Origin: Gammaproteobacteria bacterium
Lineage (GTDB): Bacteria > Pseudomonadota > Gammaproteobacteria > Pseudomonadales > Halieaceae
Assembly (NCBI GenBank): GCA_030433415.1
Contig: JAUIMF010000025.1
Span: 1-41,202, forward strand
Direction of reading: 5' to 3'
DNA: 41,202 bases
In this document: in pieces, positions 1 through 8,065 of the stretch
How positions within the stretch are numbered: position 1 is the stretch's first letter
Layout: every line of letters starts with the position of its first letter
Notes under the pieces: generated by a model
Databases searched by the model: none
What the model was told of the DNA's origin: nothing
The model's input: only the letters and a program-made list of their open reading frames with translations
Translations under genes and position numbers: made by a program

Positions 1-187
1 AGTTCTACTCTTTGCCCCGCAGCGGGGTGAATCTTCCGCCAACGTATGAAGTATCGAAGTCCTACACAAGCTCAATTAAAGCCTGCGGATAACAGAACCT
101 TGCCCGCGCGGAAGTGCTTGCTTTTGCGACGAGCCTTGACCATTCTCCTGCCCTCTACAAGAAAATCTAACGAGGGCACGAATTCCC

Positions 188-1474
188 ATGGCACGATTCC
201 TCGCTGTTTTCATACTTGCATTCGGCGGATGCTGTATCGCTGAGCCCCGGTCAGAACCTCCCAACATCGTGCTCATCGTTACTGACTACATGGGCGCAAC
301 CGACATCGGGCCCTACGGCGCAACCGACATACGCACACCTTCCCTGGACACCCTGGCGACGCAGGGCATGCGCTTCACCAACTATTACGCAGCTGCCCCC
401 ATCTGCGGTCCGTCCAGAGCGGCGATGATGTCCGGGCAGTACCCGGCGCGAATCGGCTTCGAACACAATCTTGGCGAAGGCAACGAAGGATTGGACAAGC
501 GTATCGCCACCCTACCTGCGCTGCTCAAAGCTAAGGGGTACCGGACTGGTCTGTTCGGTAAATGGCACCTGGGGCATAGCGCCGAATCAGACCCGATTGC
601 CCACGGCTTCGACGAGTTTCTCGGGTATCACAACTGGAGCATCCATCACTACACGCACCGCAACGATAACGGGGAGGAAGCGTTGACCAGGCAGCGCGAG
701 GTCGTCGAGCGCGATGGCTACCTGACGGAGATCATCACCGACGAAAGCATCCGGTTCATTGAGCAGCAGCGTGACGAACCGTTCTTCGCCTTTGTCTCTT
801 ACAACGCGACGCTGCCCCCCTTCCTTGGCCCGGACCTGCCGGAAAGCCGGTGGGACGCGCCCTTCGACAACAGGCACGCCACGCGGAAGGACTATGTCGC
901 GATGGTAGAGGCGATGGATATCGGAATCGGCAGGCTACTGAACGCTATCGAGGACAATGGTCTGGCTGAGAACACCCTCGTGATATTCACCTACGACCAC
1001 AATGGTCGGCACCTTGCGCGCAACGCGCCGTTTTCCGGCGGCTTCGCCACAGTCAACGAAGGTGGTATCCGCGTACCGCTGATCATGCGCTGGCCCGCCC
1101 GGCTCAAGGGCGATACCCTCGAAGACCGCGCTGCCATTGGCATGGACATCACCGCGACGGCACTCGCAGCCGGAGGCATTGCACTGGAGCCACTGGGTCT
1201 GGACGGGCGTAACCTCCTCAAGGAGTCCGATCGCGACACCGAACGAAGCTTCTTCTGGCGTATCCAGCTGGGCGATTTCGGTCAGGCAGCGGTGCGCAGC
1301 GGCAAATGGAAACTGCTGGTGCACCGGTTCGTCACGTTCAGTAGACCGAGCGTGTACCTGTACGACCTTGAACAAGACCCCGGGGAATCCCGCGACCTTT
1401 ATCACGCAAAGCAGTCACTGGCAGACGACATGTACCGTCAACTCCTTGCATGGGAACAGTCGATGGCGGAGTGA
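188..1474 (+). CDS. Sulfatase (arylsulfatase family), exported
   Basis: Predicted periplasmic sulfuric-ester hydrolase of 428 residues, a normal length for the family. A hydrophobic N-terminus (residues 1-18) ends in Gly-Gly-Cys-Cys, so it may be a secreted protein or a lipoprotein. The formylglycine signature C73-G-P-S-R77 is intact, and the EGGIRVP segment typical of sulfatases lies in the second half. Two metal-site elements are unusual: the usual Asp-Asp after the first strand is D33-Y34, and the usual S-D-N-G reads Y-D270-H-N-G. The substrate cannot be told; alkaline-phosphatase-fold relatives such as phosphonate monoester hydrolases also use a D-H pair. The start follows a GAGG about 13 bases upstream. 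It converges on the symporter gene to the right with only 9 bases between them. No maturase gene is visible. Confidence 0.88.
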   Translation: MARFLAVFILAFGGCCIAEPRSEPPNIVLIVTDYMGATDIGPYGATDIRTPSLDTLATQGMRFTNYYAAAPICGPSRAAMMSGQYPARIGFEHNLGEGNEGLDKRIATLPALLKAKGYRTGLFGKWHLGHSAESDPIAHGFDEFLGYHNWSIHHYTHRNDNGEEALTRQREVVERDGYLTEIITDESIRFIEQQRDEPFFAFVSYNATLPPFLGPDLPESRWDAPFDNRHATRKDYVAMVEAMDIGIGRLLNAIEDNGLAENTLVIFTYDHNGRHLARNAPFSGGFATVNEGGIRVPLIMRWPARLKGDTLEDRAAIGMDITATALAAGGIALEPLGLDGRNLLKESDRDTERSFFWRIQLGDFGQAAVRSGKWKLLVHRFVTFSRPSVYLYDLEQDPGESRDLYHAKQSLADDMYRQLLAWEQSMAE

Positions 1475-1483
1475 TGCGACGAG

Positions 1484-2905
1484 TTACGAGTCCCGCGGCT
1501 CGACACGCTCCGCCGCCAGCCGAGCGAGGTAGTCCTTCAAATCACGTTTTATTGTAGGCGCCAGCAGGTAAAGACCAATGATGTTCGGTATCGTCACGAG
1601 CACGACGAGGCTGTCGATAAAGTCGATGACCTGCTGCACGGTCATCACGGCACCGGGCACCACCGCCAGACAAAACAGTACCCGATATATGATCATCGAC
1701 AATCGGGAGTAACCAAGGAGACAGGCCCAGGCCCGGCTCATGTAATATGACCAGGATATGATCGTGGTAAAAGCGAAAAGAAGCACACAGACGGCGAGTA
1801 CATAGGGAAACCACCAGACAACGCTGCCAAATGCAGCCGACGTCATCTGGATATCATTCAAGCCATCGAGCTGATGTGCACCCGTGACAACAATCACCAG
1901 CGCTGTCATGGAATTTACCAGGATCGTATCGAAGAACGGCTCGACGGAAGCGGCGAGGCCCTGAGACACCGGCTCACGGGTCTTTGCAGCAGCATGCACC
2001 ATGGTCGAAATACCCGTACCCGCCTCCGTCGAGTACACCGCCCGACGCATCCCGATGACGAACACGCCGATAACGCCGCCGACGACGCCTTCCGGCGCAA
2101 AGGCACCAACCGCTATCGCAACGAGTGCATTCGGTATCGCGCTGGCATTCAAAACAAGTATCGTGACTGCGGCCAACAGATAGATAACGCACATCAGAGG
2201 CACCAGTCGACTGGTAACGCTGGCGATGCTGCGAATACCACCGATAATCACCAGCGCGACGGCAACCGACAGCAAAAGACCAAAGGTCCAGGGGGCTTCG
2301 ATCCCGGTCACCGCGCTCAGCTGGCTGTAGGCCTGATTGACCTGCGTAAACACCAGCATCTGCGGAATCGCACAGACTGCATAGGTCAGTCCAAGTAGCT
2401 TTCCCAGCAGCGGGAGATTCTTCTCTTCCAGTGCTGAGCGCAGGTAGTACATGGGACCACCGTAGACGGATCCATCGTCAAGGATTACTCGATGCTTGAC
2501 TGCGAGCATCGACTCGGCGAACTTGAGTGTCATCGCAAAAAACGCGATGACGATCATCCAGAATGCTGCGCCGGGACCGCCAATGCCGATTGCAATTGCA
2601 ACGCCGGCGATATTCCCCAATCCCACAGTGCCAGCGAGGGCCGTGGTCAGTGCCTGGAACTGACTGACCTCGCCCGGCGCATCCGGGTCCGCATAGCGCC
2701 CGCGGAGAATACGGATGGACTGAGGGAAACAACGAACGTTTACAAAACCCAGGTAAACGGTGAAGAACAGCATGGGCACGGCCATCCAGAGCACGGCCCA
2801 TTCGATATCCACGCCGAACACCCGAACCTGGCTGAAGGCAAGGCCTGTGACCAGCGACGTCAACGCACCGAGTAGTTCCTCCAACCCCGCAGCGAGTGCC
2901 TGCAT
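1484..2905 (-). CDS. Alanine/glycine:cation symporter (AGCS) family protein
   Basis: Inner-membrane sodium-coupled amino-acid carrier of 473 residues with about ten or more hydrophobic segments. The family's N-terminal signature, a GEVSxFQALTTALAGTVGLGNIAGVA-like stretch, lies at about residues 77-103, and a GGPMYYL-like element follows near residue 150. These support import of alanine, glycine or another small neutral amino acid with Na+ (family knowledge; the substrate is not proven). It is the last gene of a minus-strand run and starts 3 bases after the stop of the small membrane protein gene, so it is very probably cotranscribed with it and the MBL-fold gene. In a catabolic operon it could import an amino-acid-like substrate or a released nitrogenous product. 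Confidence 0.92.
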   Translation of the reverse strand: MQALAAGLEELLGALTSLVTGLAFSQVRVFGVDIEWAVLWMAVPMLFFTVYLGFVNVRCFPQSIRILRGRYADPDAPGEVSQFQALTTALAGTVGLGNIAGVAIAIGIGGPGAAFWMIVIAFFAMTLKFAESMLAVKHRVILDDGSVYGGPMYYLRSALEEKNLPLLGKLLGLTYAVCAIPQMLVFTQVNQAYSQLSAVTGIEAPWTFGLLLSVAVALVIIGGIRSIASVTSRLVPLMCVIYLLAAVTILVLNASAIPNALVAIAVGAFAPEGVVGGVIGVFVIGMRRAVYSTEAGTGISTMVHAAAKTREPVSQGLAASVEPFFDTILVNSMTALVIVVTGAHQLDGLNDIQMTSAAFGSVVWWFPYVLAVCVLLFAFTTIISWSYYMSRAWACLLGYSRLSMIIYRVLFCLAVVPGAVMTVQQVIDFIDSLVVLVTIPNIIGLYLLAPTIKRDLKDYLARLAAERVEPRDS

Positions 2906-2908
2906 GCC

Positions 2909-3175
2909 CTACCCCACTTCTTTGCGCCGAGCGCGTTCGAACAGCACCTTCGCCATACCAAGACAGCTGATCAACAGCCAGAATGCCTCGATGAGGAAAG
3001 CAGAAAGGTTGAAGTCGACGGTCAGCGAATAGAGGATGAAACTTGCACCCAACGCATTCAGCAAGGAGTAGCGCAGCTCCTCTACCTGCATGCGCCGCAG
3101 CTGAATCAGCAGATACGTGATGACAATCAGGGCGGCACCGACGGCTCCGATAATCTCGTGCAGGTGAGCATTCAT
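2909..3175 (-). CDS. Small membrane protein, CBU_0592-like
   Basis: An 88-residue protein with three hydrophobic segments (about residues 8-25, 40-58 and 62-80) separated by short charged turns, ending in a basic tail. The pattern, including an early I-G-x-x-G-A-x-L-I-x-x-T-Y-L-L segment and a later N-A-x-G-A, resembles the small integral membrane proteins grouped as CBU_0592-like. No biochemical role is known to me. Its ATG overlaps the stop of the upstream MBL-fold gene (ATGA), and its stop is 3 bases before the symporter start, so the three genes form one tightly coupled unit. An accessory role to the symporter is possible but is only inferred from position. Confidence 0.75.
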   Translation of the reverse strand: MNAHLHEIIGAVGAALIVITYLLIQLRRMQVEELRYSLLNALGASFILYSLTVDFNLSAFLIEAFWLLISCLGMAKVLFERARRKEVG

Positions 3176-3975
3176 CCGGGTAGCGGTGCCGGCGCTGTAG
3201 TAACTCCCGCCTCCCAGGCCTGCAAATAGTGGTCGGCGATAGCGCGCAGGCGTTCCGAACCGAAGCTGGCTTCATGGCCACCGTGGACCACGCGCACCGG
3301 GAGCTCGCGCAGACGCAACATGGTGCAAACGTAATCATCGAGGTCCGAACCGGGGAAGCTCGTCAGCAGTCCCCCATCGTAGACCGCATCACCGGAAAAG
3401 AGCACGCCACTCTCTGCCTCCCAGAGTCCGATACTACCCGGTGAATGTCCGGGAAGGTGTAACACTTCAAAGCTGCGATCGCCGAGATCGAGCCTGTCTC
3501 CTTCGCGCACCGCACGGGTACAGGGTGCCGGCCTGGTCGTATGCCCGGCGATATCAAACGCGGCATCGGGTACAGCGTTTACAAGCTCATCATTTTCTAT
3601 CGGGTAGCCGATATCGGCCAGCTCCTGGTGCTCGTCGTCACTGAAATCACAGGACCGCAGCATCATCGGTGCCGAACCGTCCGCCATGATCGCCGCCTCG
3701 CTCTCGTGCACCACGCGCTCATCAAACTCGAACATGCCACCGATGTGATCAAAATGCGTGTGAGTCGCGACCGCGGTGAGACGCTTGTCGAAGAGGTCCC
3801 TTGCCGCCTCGCACAGGCTGGCGATACCTAGCCCCGTATCGATCAACAGATCCCTGTCGCGGCCACGGACGTGCCAGATGTTGCAGCGGATCAGCGGGTC
3901 TACATGGGGTTCCCAGATCAGCGTGATGTCATCATCGATGCGTCGGCGTTCGAACCATCTCTTGGCGATTCTCAT
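3172..3975 (-). CDS. MBL-fold metallo-hydrolase
   Basis: Metallo-beta-lactamase-fold hydrolase of 267 residues, presumably binuclear zinc. The hallmark T-H-T-H-F-D-H-I-G-G is present, then a downstream LPGHSPGS motif with the third-ligand His, an FSGDAVYDGG segment giving the bridging Asp, and a GGHE element near the end giving the last His. No signal peptide, so cytoplasmic. The family includes glyoxalase II, lactonases and thioesterases, and the exact substrate cannot be read here. I chose the second ATG (3975) because the AGGGA box sits 6 bases ahead of it; the first ATG (3981) is only about one base from that box. Overlap with the next gene shows cotranscription. It may open a lactone or cleave a thioester made by the oxygenases upstream in the cluster. 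Confidence 0.88.
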   Translation of the reverse strand: MRIAKRWFERRRIDDDITLIWEPHVDPLIRCNIWHVRGRDRDLLIDTGLGIASLCEAARDLFDKRLTAVATHTHFDHIGGMFEFDERVVHESEAAIMADGSAPMMLRSCDFSDDEHQELADIGYPIENDELVNAVPDAAFDIAGHTTRPAPCTRAVREGDRLDLGDRSFEVLHLPGHSPGSIGLWEAESGVLFSGDAVYDGGLLTSFPGSDLDDYVCTMLRLRELPVRVVHGGHEASFGSERLRAIADHYLQAWEAGVTTAPAPLPG

Positions 3976-4005
3976 GAGCATTCCCTACCCCGCTGCCAGC
4001 GGCCG

Positions 4006-5205
4006 CTAGTCGGCCAGGTCTGCCACCACCCAGCGGTGAAACTGATGACGCATGCGATCCCAGAAGGGAGAAAAGAAGCGTTCCGTGTACACCGGAGATC
4101 GCGCAGCCGCCTGAATAGCCTCGGATATGCGGTTGTCCTCGGGGGCCACCTCACCGTGAAAGCCGTAGACCCGCTCGTGCTTCTCAGCGTTCTCCGGTAT
4201 CACAGCCGCCGAGGGAAGCAGGTATATGCGTCGGTCCACGGTCCGATCCACACCATCGGGAAGATTGATACCGATCTCGATGTAGGTAGGCGCAATGGAG
4301 AAACTCATTGCTGGGTAAAGGTCGACGAAAGCCGCCTGATCCGGTAGCCGATCACCCGCCCCCAGATGGAGTTCCCCAGGATCAATAACGCCATAGGTTT
4401 CGGTGAAGTCGCTGTAGTTGAAACCCAGTCCGATCAGGTAACCATCAATGATCTCACGATAGTTCTTGCTCCCATCCGCAGTGACCCGGGGATGTGCAGA
4501 TGATTCACGGTACGCGCGGTGCACGAAGTTCTCGTGCAGCACGTTGGGCCCATCAATATCGAAGAAAATCTTCCAGTTACAGGCCGTCTCTGCACGAGGG
4601 ACGATAGGCTGGCCGTCGCGACCAAGAACCACGGCGACATCACCCAGGTCGTACTGCGAGAACTGGCGAGCGATAGGCGCGATGTAGTCCGCGAACGGAA
4701 GTGGCTGGGACGAAAGGTTGACGAATACTGTGTGCAGATAGGTCTCGCTGTGCACTTCACGCAGGTCCGTCGCCGGCACCCCGTCGGGCAGCTGATCCCG
4801 GTGTGGAGTGCCGTCCCAGAATGGCGCCGCCCGCAACTTGCCGTCCAGCCCGTAGACCCAGCCGTGATACGGTGTGGTTATCTCATTCAACCCCGTGGCA
4901 GGTTCGATGACAGCGAGGCAGCCGTCATAGGGCACCACATTGTGAAAAACCCGCAGCATCCCCTGCTGGTCACGAACCGCGAGCAAGGGCATACCACAGA
5001 GTTCGAATGGCAGCACCTGCCCGGGACCCGCGACATCGAAATCAAACAGTACGCACACCCAGTGGCGGCTGAAGATGCGCTCGCGCTCTGCGTCGAAGAA
5101 TTCCTGGCTCTGGTAAGACACTGCCGGTAGCGAACGCGCCGTTTCAATCGGCGCGTTGATTGCGGACACCTGTTCGGCCGTCAGCCCCCCCCTCGTCCCG
5201 GACAT
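4006..5205 (-). CDS. Ring-hydroxylating oxygenase alpha-subunit homologue lacking Rieske ligands
   Basis: A 399-residue protein with the full architecture of Rieske non-heme iron oxygenase alpha subunits: an N-terminal Rieske-fold region (about 45-135) and a C-terminal SRPBCC-type catalytic domain. The normal N-V-C-x-H-R-G reads N-V-V91-P-Y93-D-G, and the normal C-P-Y-H-G-W reads T111-P-Y-H114-G-W. Three of the four [2Fe-2S] ligands are therefore gone while the surrounding fold residues remain. The mononuclear iron site looks kept: H224-x4-H229 after an N-W-K, and D357 in a P-E-D-N-R-I-S-E-A-I-Q segment. The usual bridging carboxylate three residues before the first His is Asn (N221). This fits a protein that no longer takes electrons through a Rieske cluster. 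A good GAGGGAG box precedes the ATG. No ferredoxin or reductase gene is nearby. Function unknown; monooxygenase, isomerase or non-redox iron enzyme are all open. Confidence 0.88.
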   Translation of the reverse strand: MSGTRGGLTAEQVSAINAPIETARSLPAVSYQSQEFFDAERERIFSRHWVCVLFDFDVAGPGQVLPFELCGMPLLAVRDQQGMLRVFHNVVPYDGCLAVIEPATGLNEITTPYHGWVYGLDGKLRAAPFWDGTPHRDQLPDGVPATDLREVHSETYLHTVFVNLSSQPLPFADYIAPIARQFSQYDLGDVAVVLGRDGQPIVPRAETACNWKIFFDIDGPNVLHENFVHRAYRESSAHPRVTADGSKNYREIIDGYLIGLGFNYSDFTETYGVIDPGELHLGAGDRLPDQAAFVDLYPAMSFSIAPTYIEIGINLPDGVDRTVDRRIYLLPSAAVIPENAEKHERVYGFHGEVAPEDNRISEAIQAAARSPVYTERFFSPFWDRMRHQFHRWVVADLAD

Positions 5206-5418
5206 CTCTTAACTCCCTCTCGGGCTAGCAGTCATCTACTCAAGCCTAAGGTGTCGTCGCGGCAGGGCAACCAGCTTATTCTGCGAGTCGGCGTTAAGAA
5301 AAACTCAAGGAGTCCGGCACAGCGCCGACCAAACCCTGATTTTTTGGCACCCCATTTGTCCCCCCATTTTCACCTGCTACGGCACACAACGGTACACACT
5401 GACTTACATCAAAGCGGC
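5206..5418. other. Noncoding gap with two 12-bp tandem imperfect repeats
   Basis: No plausible gene. The stretch contains CCCCATTTGTCC at 5350-5361 followed directly by CCCCATTTTCAC at 5362-5373. It separates the TauD gene from the Rieske-like oxygenase gene, so the latter may have its own promoter here. No clear -35/-10 pair could be picked out. Confidence 0.5.
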
Positions 5419-6267
5419 TCATGCCATGGAGTCTGCGATCGTGGTGCGATGGAGCAAGCGGTCGTAACCATCGTAGCCGCCGGTTGCGGAATGCAGCACA
5501 GAGCGGTTGTCCCACAGCACCAACATGTTCTTCTGCCACTTGTGTCGATAGACAAATTCTTCCTTCGACTGGTGCTGATAGAGTTCTCCGAGCAACGCGT
5601 CGGACTCGGCCTTTTCCATGCCAACAAAACCCTGGATGTAGGCAAACGACGAGAACAACGCTTTTTCACCTGTCTCATGGTGCGTCTTCACCAGGGGATG
5701 CTCCTGTTTCTCTCGGGCTTTCTCGCTGGGAAGAATCTTCATGCTGCGCTTTTTGGACTCCTCGTTATCTCCGTACACACCATCGGGTGCATAACCGAGC
5801 TCAGCGGAGTGAATGGCGATCAGCCCCTCGGTGCGCGCGCGCAGATCATCGGGCATCTGCTTATAAGCCATCACCTGATCCGCAAACAGCGTATCCCCAC
5901 CCACCGGTGGAATCGTGATTCCGAAAAGCGCCGTGCCCGCCGGCGGAACTTTCATGAAGCTCCAGTCAGAATGAAAGAACTCCGCAAAAACCGGCGCCTC
6001 TTCGTCGGCCATGCGTTTGATCTCGCAGATATGCTCATACCCCTCAATATGAGCGAAGAATGGGTCCTCACCAGCCTCACCGAAGTACAGGGAGAATCGA
6101 GTCAGGTCGTCGTCACTCATCGCCTGCTCGGGAAAAACCAGTACTTTGTGCGTCAGCCAATGCGCGCGCAGTTCATCAATCAGTGACTGCGAAAGGTCTT
6201 TCGTAAGATCAACGCCAGTGACTACGGCGCCACAGGGTGCACCCGTAGGCGCGATTGCTAAAGCCAT
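5419..6267 (-). CDS. TauD/TfdA-family Fe(II)/2-oxoglutarate-dependent dioxygenase
   Basis: A 282-residue cytoplasmic non-heme iron oxygenase that should couple 2-oxoglutarate decarboxylation to hydroxylation of a substrate, as TauD (taurine) and TfdA (2,4-D) do. The metal triad is visible as H99-S-D101 and distal H259, with the 2-oxoglutarate-binding arginine in the L-L-H-R274-T-T segment. Length is typical. The frame is open 46 codons further upstream into the preceding gene, but AAGGAG lies 6 bases before the ATG at 6267 and decides the start; an adjacent ATG at 6270 is possible. It begins 34 bases after the isomerase-like gene. Its substrate probably belongs to the same pathway as the neighbouring SDR and isomerase; taurine itself is unlikely, as no taurine transport genes are seen. 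Confidence 0.92.
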   Translation of the reverse strand: MALAIAPTGAPCGAVVTGVDLTKDLSQSLIDELRAHWLTHKVLVFPEQAMSDDDLTRFSLYFGEAGEDPFFAHIEGYEHICEIKRMADEEAPVFAEFFHSDWSFMKVPPAGTALFGITIPPVGGDTLFADQVMAYKQMPDDLRARTEGLIAIHSAELGYAPDGVYGDNEESKKRSMKILPSEKAREKQEHPLVKTHHETGEKALFSSFAYIQGFVGMEKAESDALLGELYQHQSKEEFVYRHKWQKNMLVLWDNRSVLHSATGGYDGYDRLLHRTTIADSMA

Positions 6268-6301
6268 CATTATCTCCTTATCGTGTTTTACCCGACGGAA
6301 C

Positions 6302-6904
6302 CTATCGGTTGAGCTCAGCCTCGACCTGATCAAGCCGATCTTTCCCGAAGAACATCTCGTCGCCGACGAAAAATGTGGGAATACCGAAGGCGCCCCGCCC
6401 CACCGCATGTTCGGTGTTTGTCGCCAACTCCATCTTCACATCAGGGTCCTGGGTCTGACGCAGAAGCTCCGCCCCATCCAAGCCCCCAGCGTCCATCACC
6501 GCGACGAACGTCTCGGGATCATCCATTTTCTTGCCGTCCTCCCACATCGCCGCAAGCCCCACCTCAACGTAGGTCATCAAGTCGTTACTCCGTGATGCAG
6601 CTACCGCTCCACGCATCAGTAAGAGGGTGTTTACAGGGAAGTGAGGATTGAACGCGAAATCGTTTAGCGCATATTTGCTTATGAAGCGATCCATCTCGCG
6701 TTTTTCATAGTCGAGCTTGTTCTTGATGTTTCCGAAGGCAATCATCGGCGCCTGGTTGCCAGTCGCTTTGAATATTCCGCCCAGCAGACAGGGCGTAATA
6801 ACCAGCGATGCACCTGTTCGCTCTAAAACGGAAGGCAAGGCTTTGTAGGCGAGGTAGGCGTTTGGGCTTCCAAAGTCGAAGATAAATTCCAGAGTTTTAC
6901 TCAT
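6302..6904 (-). CDS. 2-hydroxychromene-2-carboxylate isomerase / DsbA-family protein
   Basis: A 200-residue thioredoxin-fold protein of the GST-kappa / 2-hydroxychromene-2-carboxylate isomerase family. The N-terminal F-D-F-G-S13-P-N-A-Y segment carries the serine that activates glutathione in this family; there is no C-x-x-C, so it is not a disulfide oxidase. A G-V/I-P-T-F-F-V segment with the cis-proline (G-I-P-T-F) occurs near residue 175. In naphthalene and related pathways such enzymes isomerise a ring-cleavage product to an open-chain pyruvate derivative using glutathione. Presence here beside an oxygenase homologue and an SDR supports an aromatic or polycyclic catabolic role, but the true substrate is unknown. 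A GAGG box lies about 8 bases ahead of the ATG. Confidence 0.9.
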   Translation of the reverse strand: MSKTLEFIFDFGSPNAYLAYKALPSVLERTGASLVITPCLLGGIFKATGNQAPMIAFGNIKNKLDYEKREMDRFISKYALNDFAFNPHFPVNTLLLMRGAVAASRSNDLMTYVEVGLAAMWEDGKKMDDPETFVAVMDAGGLDGAELLRQTQDPDVKMELATNTEHAVGRGAFGIPTFFVGDEMFFGKDRLDQVEAELNR

Positions 6905-6957
6905 GTGATCAGCCTCATTGTTTGCAAACGTAAGTCATGAATCTGCGCATCGCAGTG

Positions 6958-7725
6958 CTACGGCGCATGGTTCCACCACGCGAGATCGGAGAACGCGCGC
7001 AGATCCAGTTCATGCGTCCACGCAGAACGGTGCTGATGTGCCACGTGAAAATAGGTTTCCGCCATCTTCTCGGGTAACAGCAAACCATCGTGCTCCAGAC
7101 CTTTCGCCTCGCGAAGTTGCTGGTATCGCTCAGGCCCCAACATCTTGCCCAGCGTGTCGGGAGCATCCACAGCCCCATCGATCAGGATGTGCGCGACATG
7201 AATGCCTTTTGCGGCGTACTCCGCGTTCAAGGTTTGGCAGAGCATGCGGCGACCGCCCATGGCGGCCGCATGAGAGTGCTGACCTGCATTGCCTCTAACA
7301 GCGGCTGTTGCTGAGGTGACCAGCACGGTACCGCCGCCACGCTCCGTCATCAGCGGAAAAACGGCCTTGCTGAGTCGAAACAGGCCGAAACAGGCCATTT
7401 GCCAGCCGAGCTCAAACACCTTGGCCGTTGTGTCTTCGAGGGACCGGTAACCAATCTGGGCGCCCAGATTGAAGAGCACCACAGAGATGGGACCGATCTT
7501 CTCGACTTCAGCGACCAGGTCTTCAATAGCGTTTTCTTTGACCGCATTGACCAGGTGTCCACTGGCAGAACCACCTTCGCTTTCGATATCGGCGACCATT
7601 GTCATCAGGCCAGCCTCATCGCTGCGACGGCACAGCGCCGCGTGATAACCCTCTGCGGCAAACTTCTTGCCGACGCTACCGCCGATCCCCGCACCAGCCC
7701 CGATGACCAGGCACACTTTCTTCAT
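6958..7725 (-). CDS. SDR-family protein with degenerate Y-x3-K active site
   Basis: A 255-residue Rossmann-fold protein. The cofactor motif G-A-G-A-G-I-G (residues 9-15) and an N-L-G-A near 86 (the N-A-G position) are intact. S138 is in the usual catalytic-serine place, but the Tyr-x3-Lys pair appears as H152-A-A-A-M156. A related SDR branch shows Phe at the first position but keeps the lysine, so loss of both is notable. The C-terminal half keeps the G-I-H-V-A-H-I-L-I-D-G segment of that branch. The open frame continues 70 codons upstream, but that part is proline/arginine-rich and a GGGAG box sits just ahead of the ATG at 7725, which I take as the start. It may bind NAD(P)(H) without classical dehydrogenase activity. 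Confidence 0.88.
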   Translation of the reverse strand: MKKVCLVIGAGAGIGGSVGKKFAAEGYHAALCRRSDEAGLMTMVADIESEGGSASGHLVNAVKENAIEDLVAEVEKIGPISVVLFNLGAQIGYRSLEDTTAKVFELGWQMACFGLFRLSKAVFPLMTERGGGTVLVTSATAAVRGNAGQHSHAAAMGGRRMLCQTLNAEYAAKGIHVAHILIDGAVDAPDTLGKMLGPERYQQLREAKGLEHDGLLLPEKMAETYFHVAHQHRSAWTHELDLRAFSDLAWWNHAP

Positions 7726-7849
7726 TTTGGTTTCTCCCTTGTTGTTCTCAGCTGCTCGCCAACACCTTTGTCGAATCTGGCGGCTGGGCGAGGTTGGCGA
7801 ACCTCCCCGAAGCCCGGGTACTCGATTTTCTGGATTGAGTCGTTGGCGG

Positions 7850-8032
7850 CTATTTGGCGATCTCACCGGCCGCGATGGTCTTGCGTGCTTTCCCATTCGC
7901 GAAACGATAAGACGCGGACTTGAACCGTGGGTCATCGATCAGGTCCATTCTTCCCTGGAATTTAGTGACATCGAATTCCATGCTGGCGGAAGTCAGGCCT
8001 TTTTGGTTGTTGACCACTATCCTCGGCACCAC
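7850..8032 (-). CDS. Small doubtful ORF or gene remnant
   Basis: A 60-codon frame beginning with GTG, preceded by GGAGGG about 16 bases upstream, which is too far to be convincing. An internal ATG at 7981 would give 43 residues. The product is basic at its end and contains an I-D-D-P-R-F-K-S segment faintly like part of CaiB/BaiF CoA-transferases, but this is too short to assign. The reading frame is open further upstream, so it may be the worn C-terminal end of a larger lost gene. It lies between the sulfotransferase-like gene and the SDR, in an otherwise empty 340-base stretch (7726-8065). Confidence 0.25.
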   Translation of the reverse strand: MVPRIVVNNQKGLTSASMEFDVTKFQGRMDLIDDPRFKSASYRFANGKARKTIAAGEIAK

Positions 8033-8065
8033 GCATCGGTGGAAAAAGCCCTCCGATGCCCGCCA

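Noticed and set aside
15..27. CCCCG-CAG-CGGGG hairpin at the left edge
   Set aside because: A five-base stem without a T tract; too weak to call a terminator without seeing the gene to its left.
935..1405. A 156-codon minus-strand frame inside the sulfatase gene
   Set aside because: Antisense to conserved sulfatase sequence, no start signal.
5251..6186. A 311-codon plus-strand frame
   Set aside because: It lies antisense to the TauD-type gene, whose metal and co-substrate motifs are clear; a shadow frame of GC-rich coding DNA.
6268..6408. N-terminal extension of the TauD-type frame
   Set aside because: AAGGAG sits directly before the ATG at 6267, and the extension overlaps the isomerase gene.
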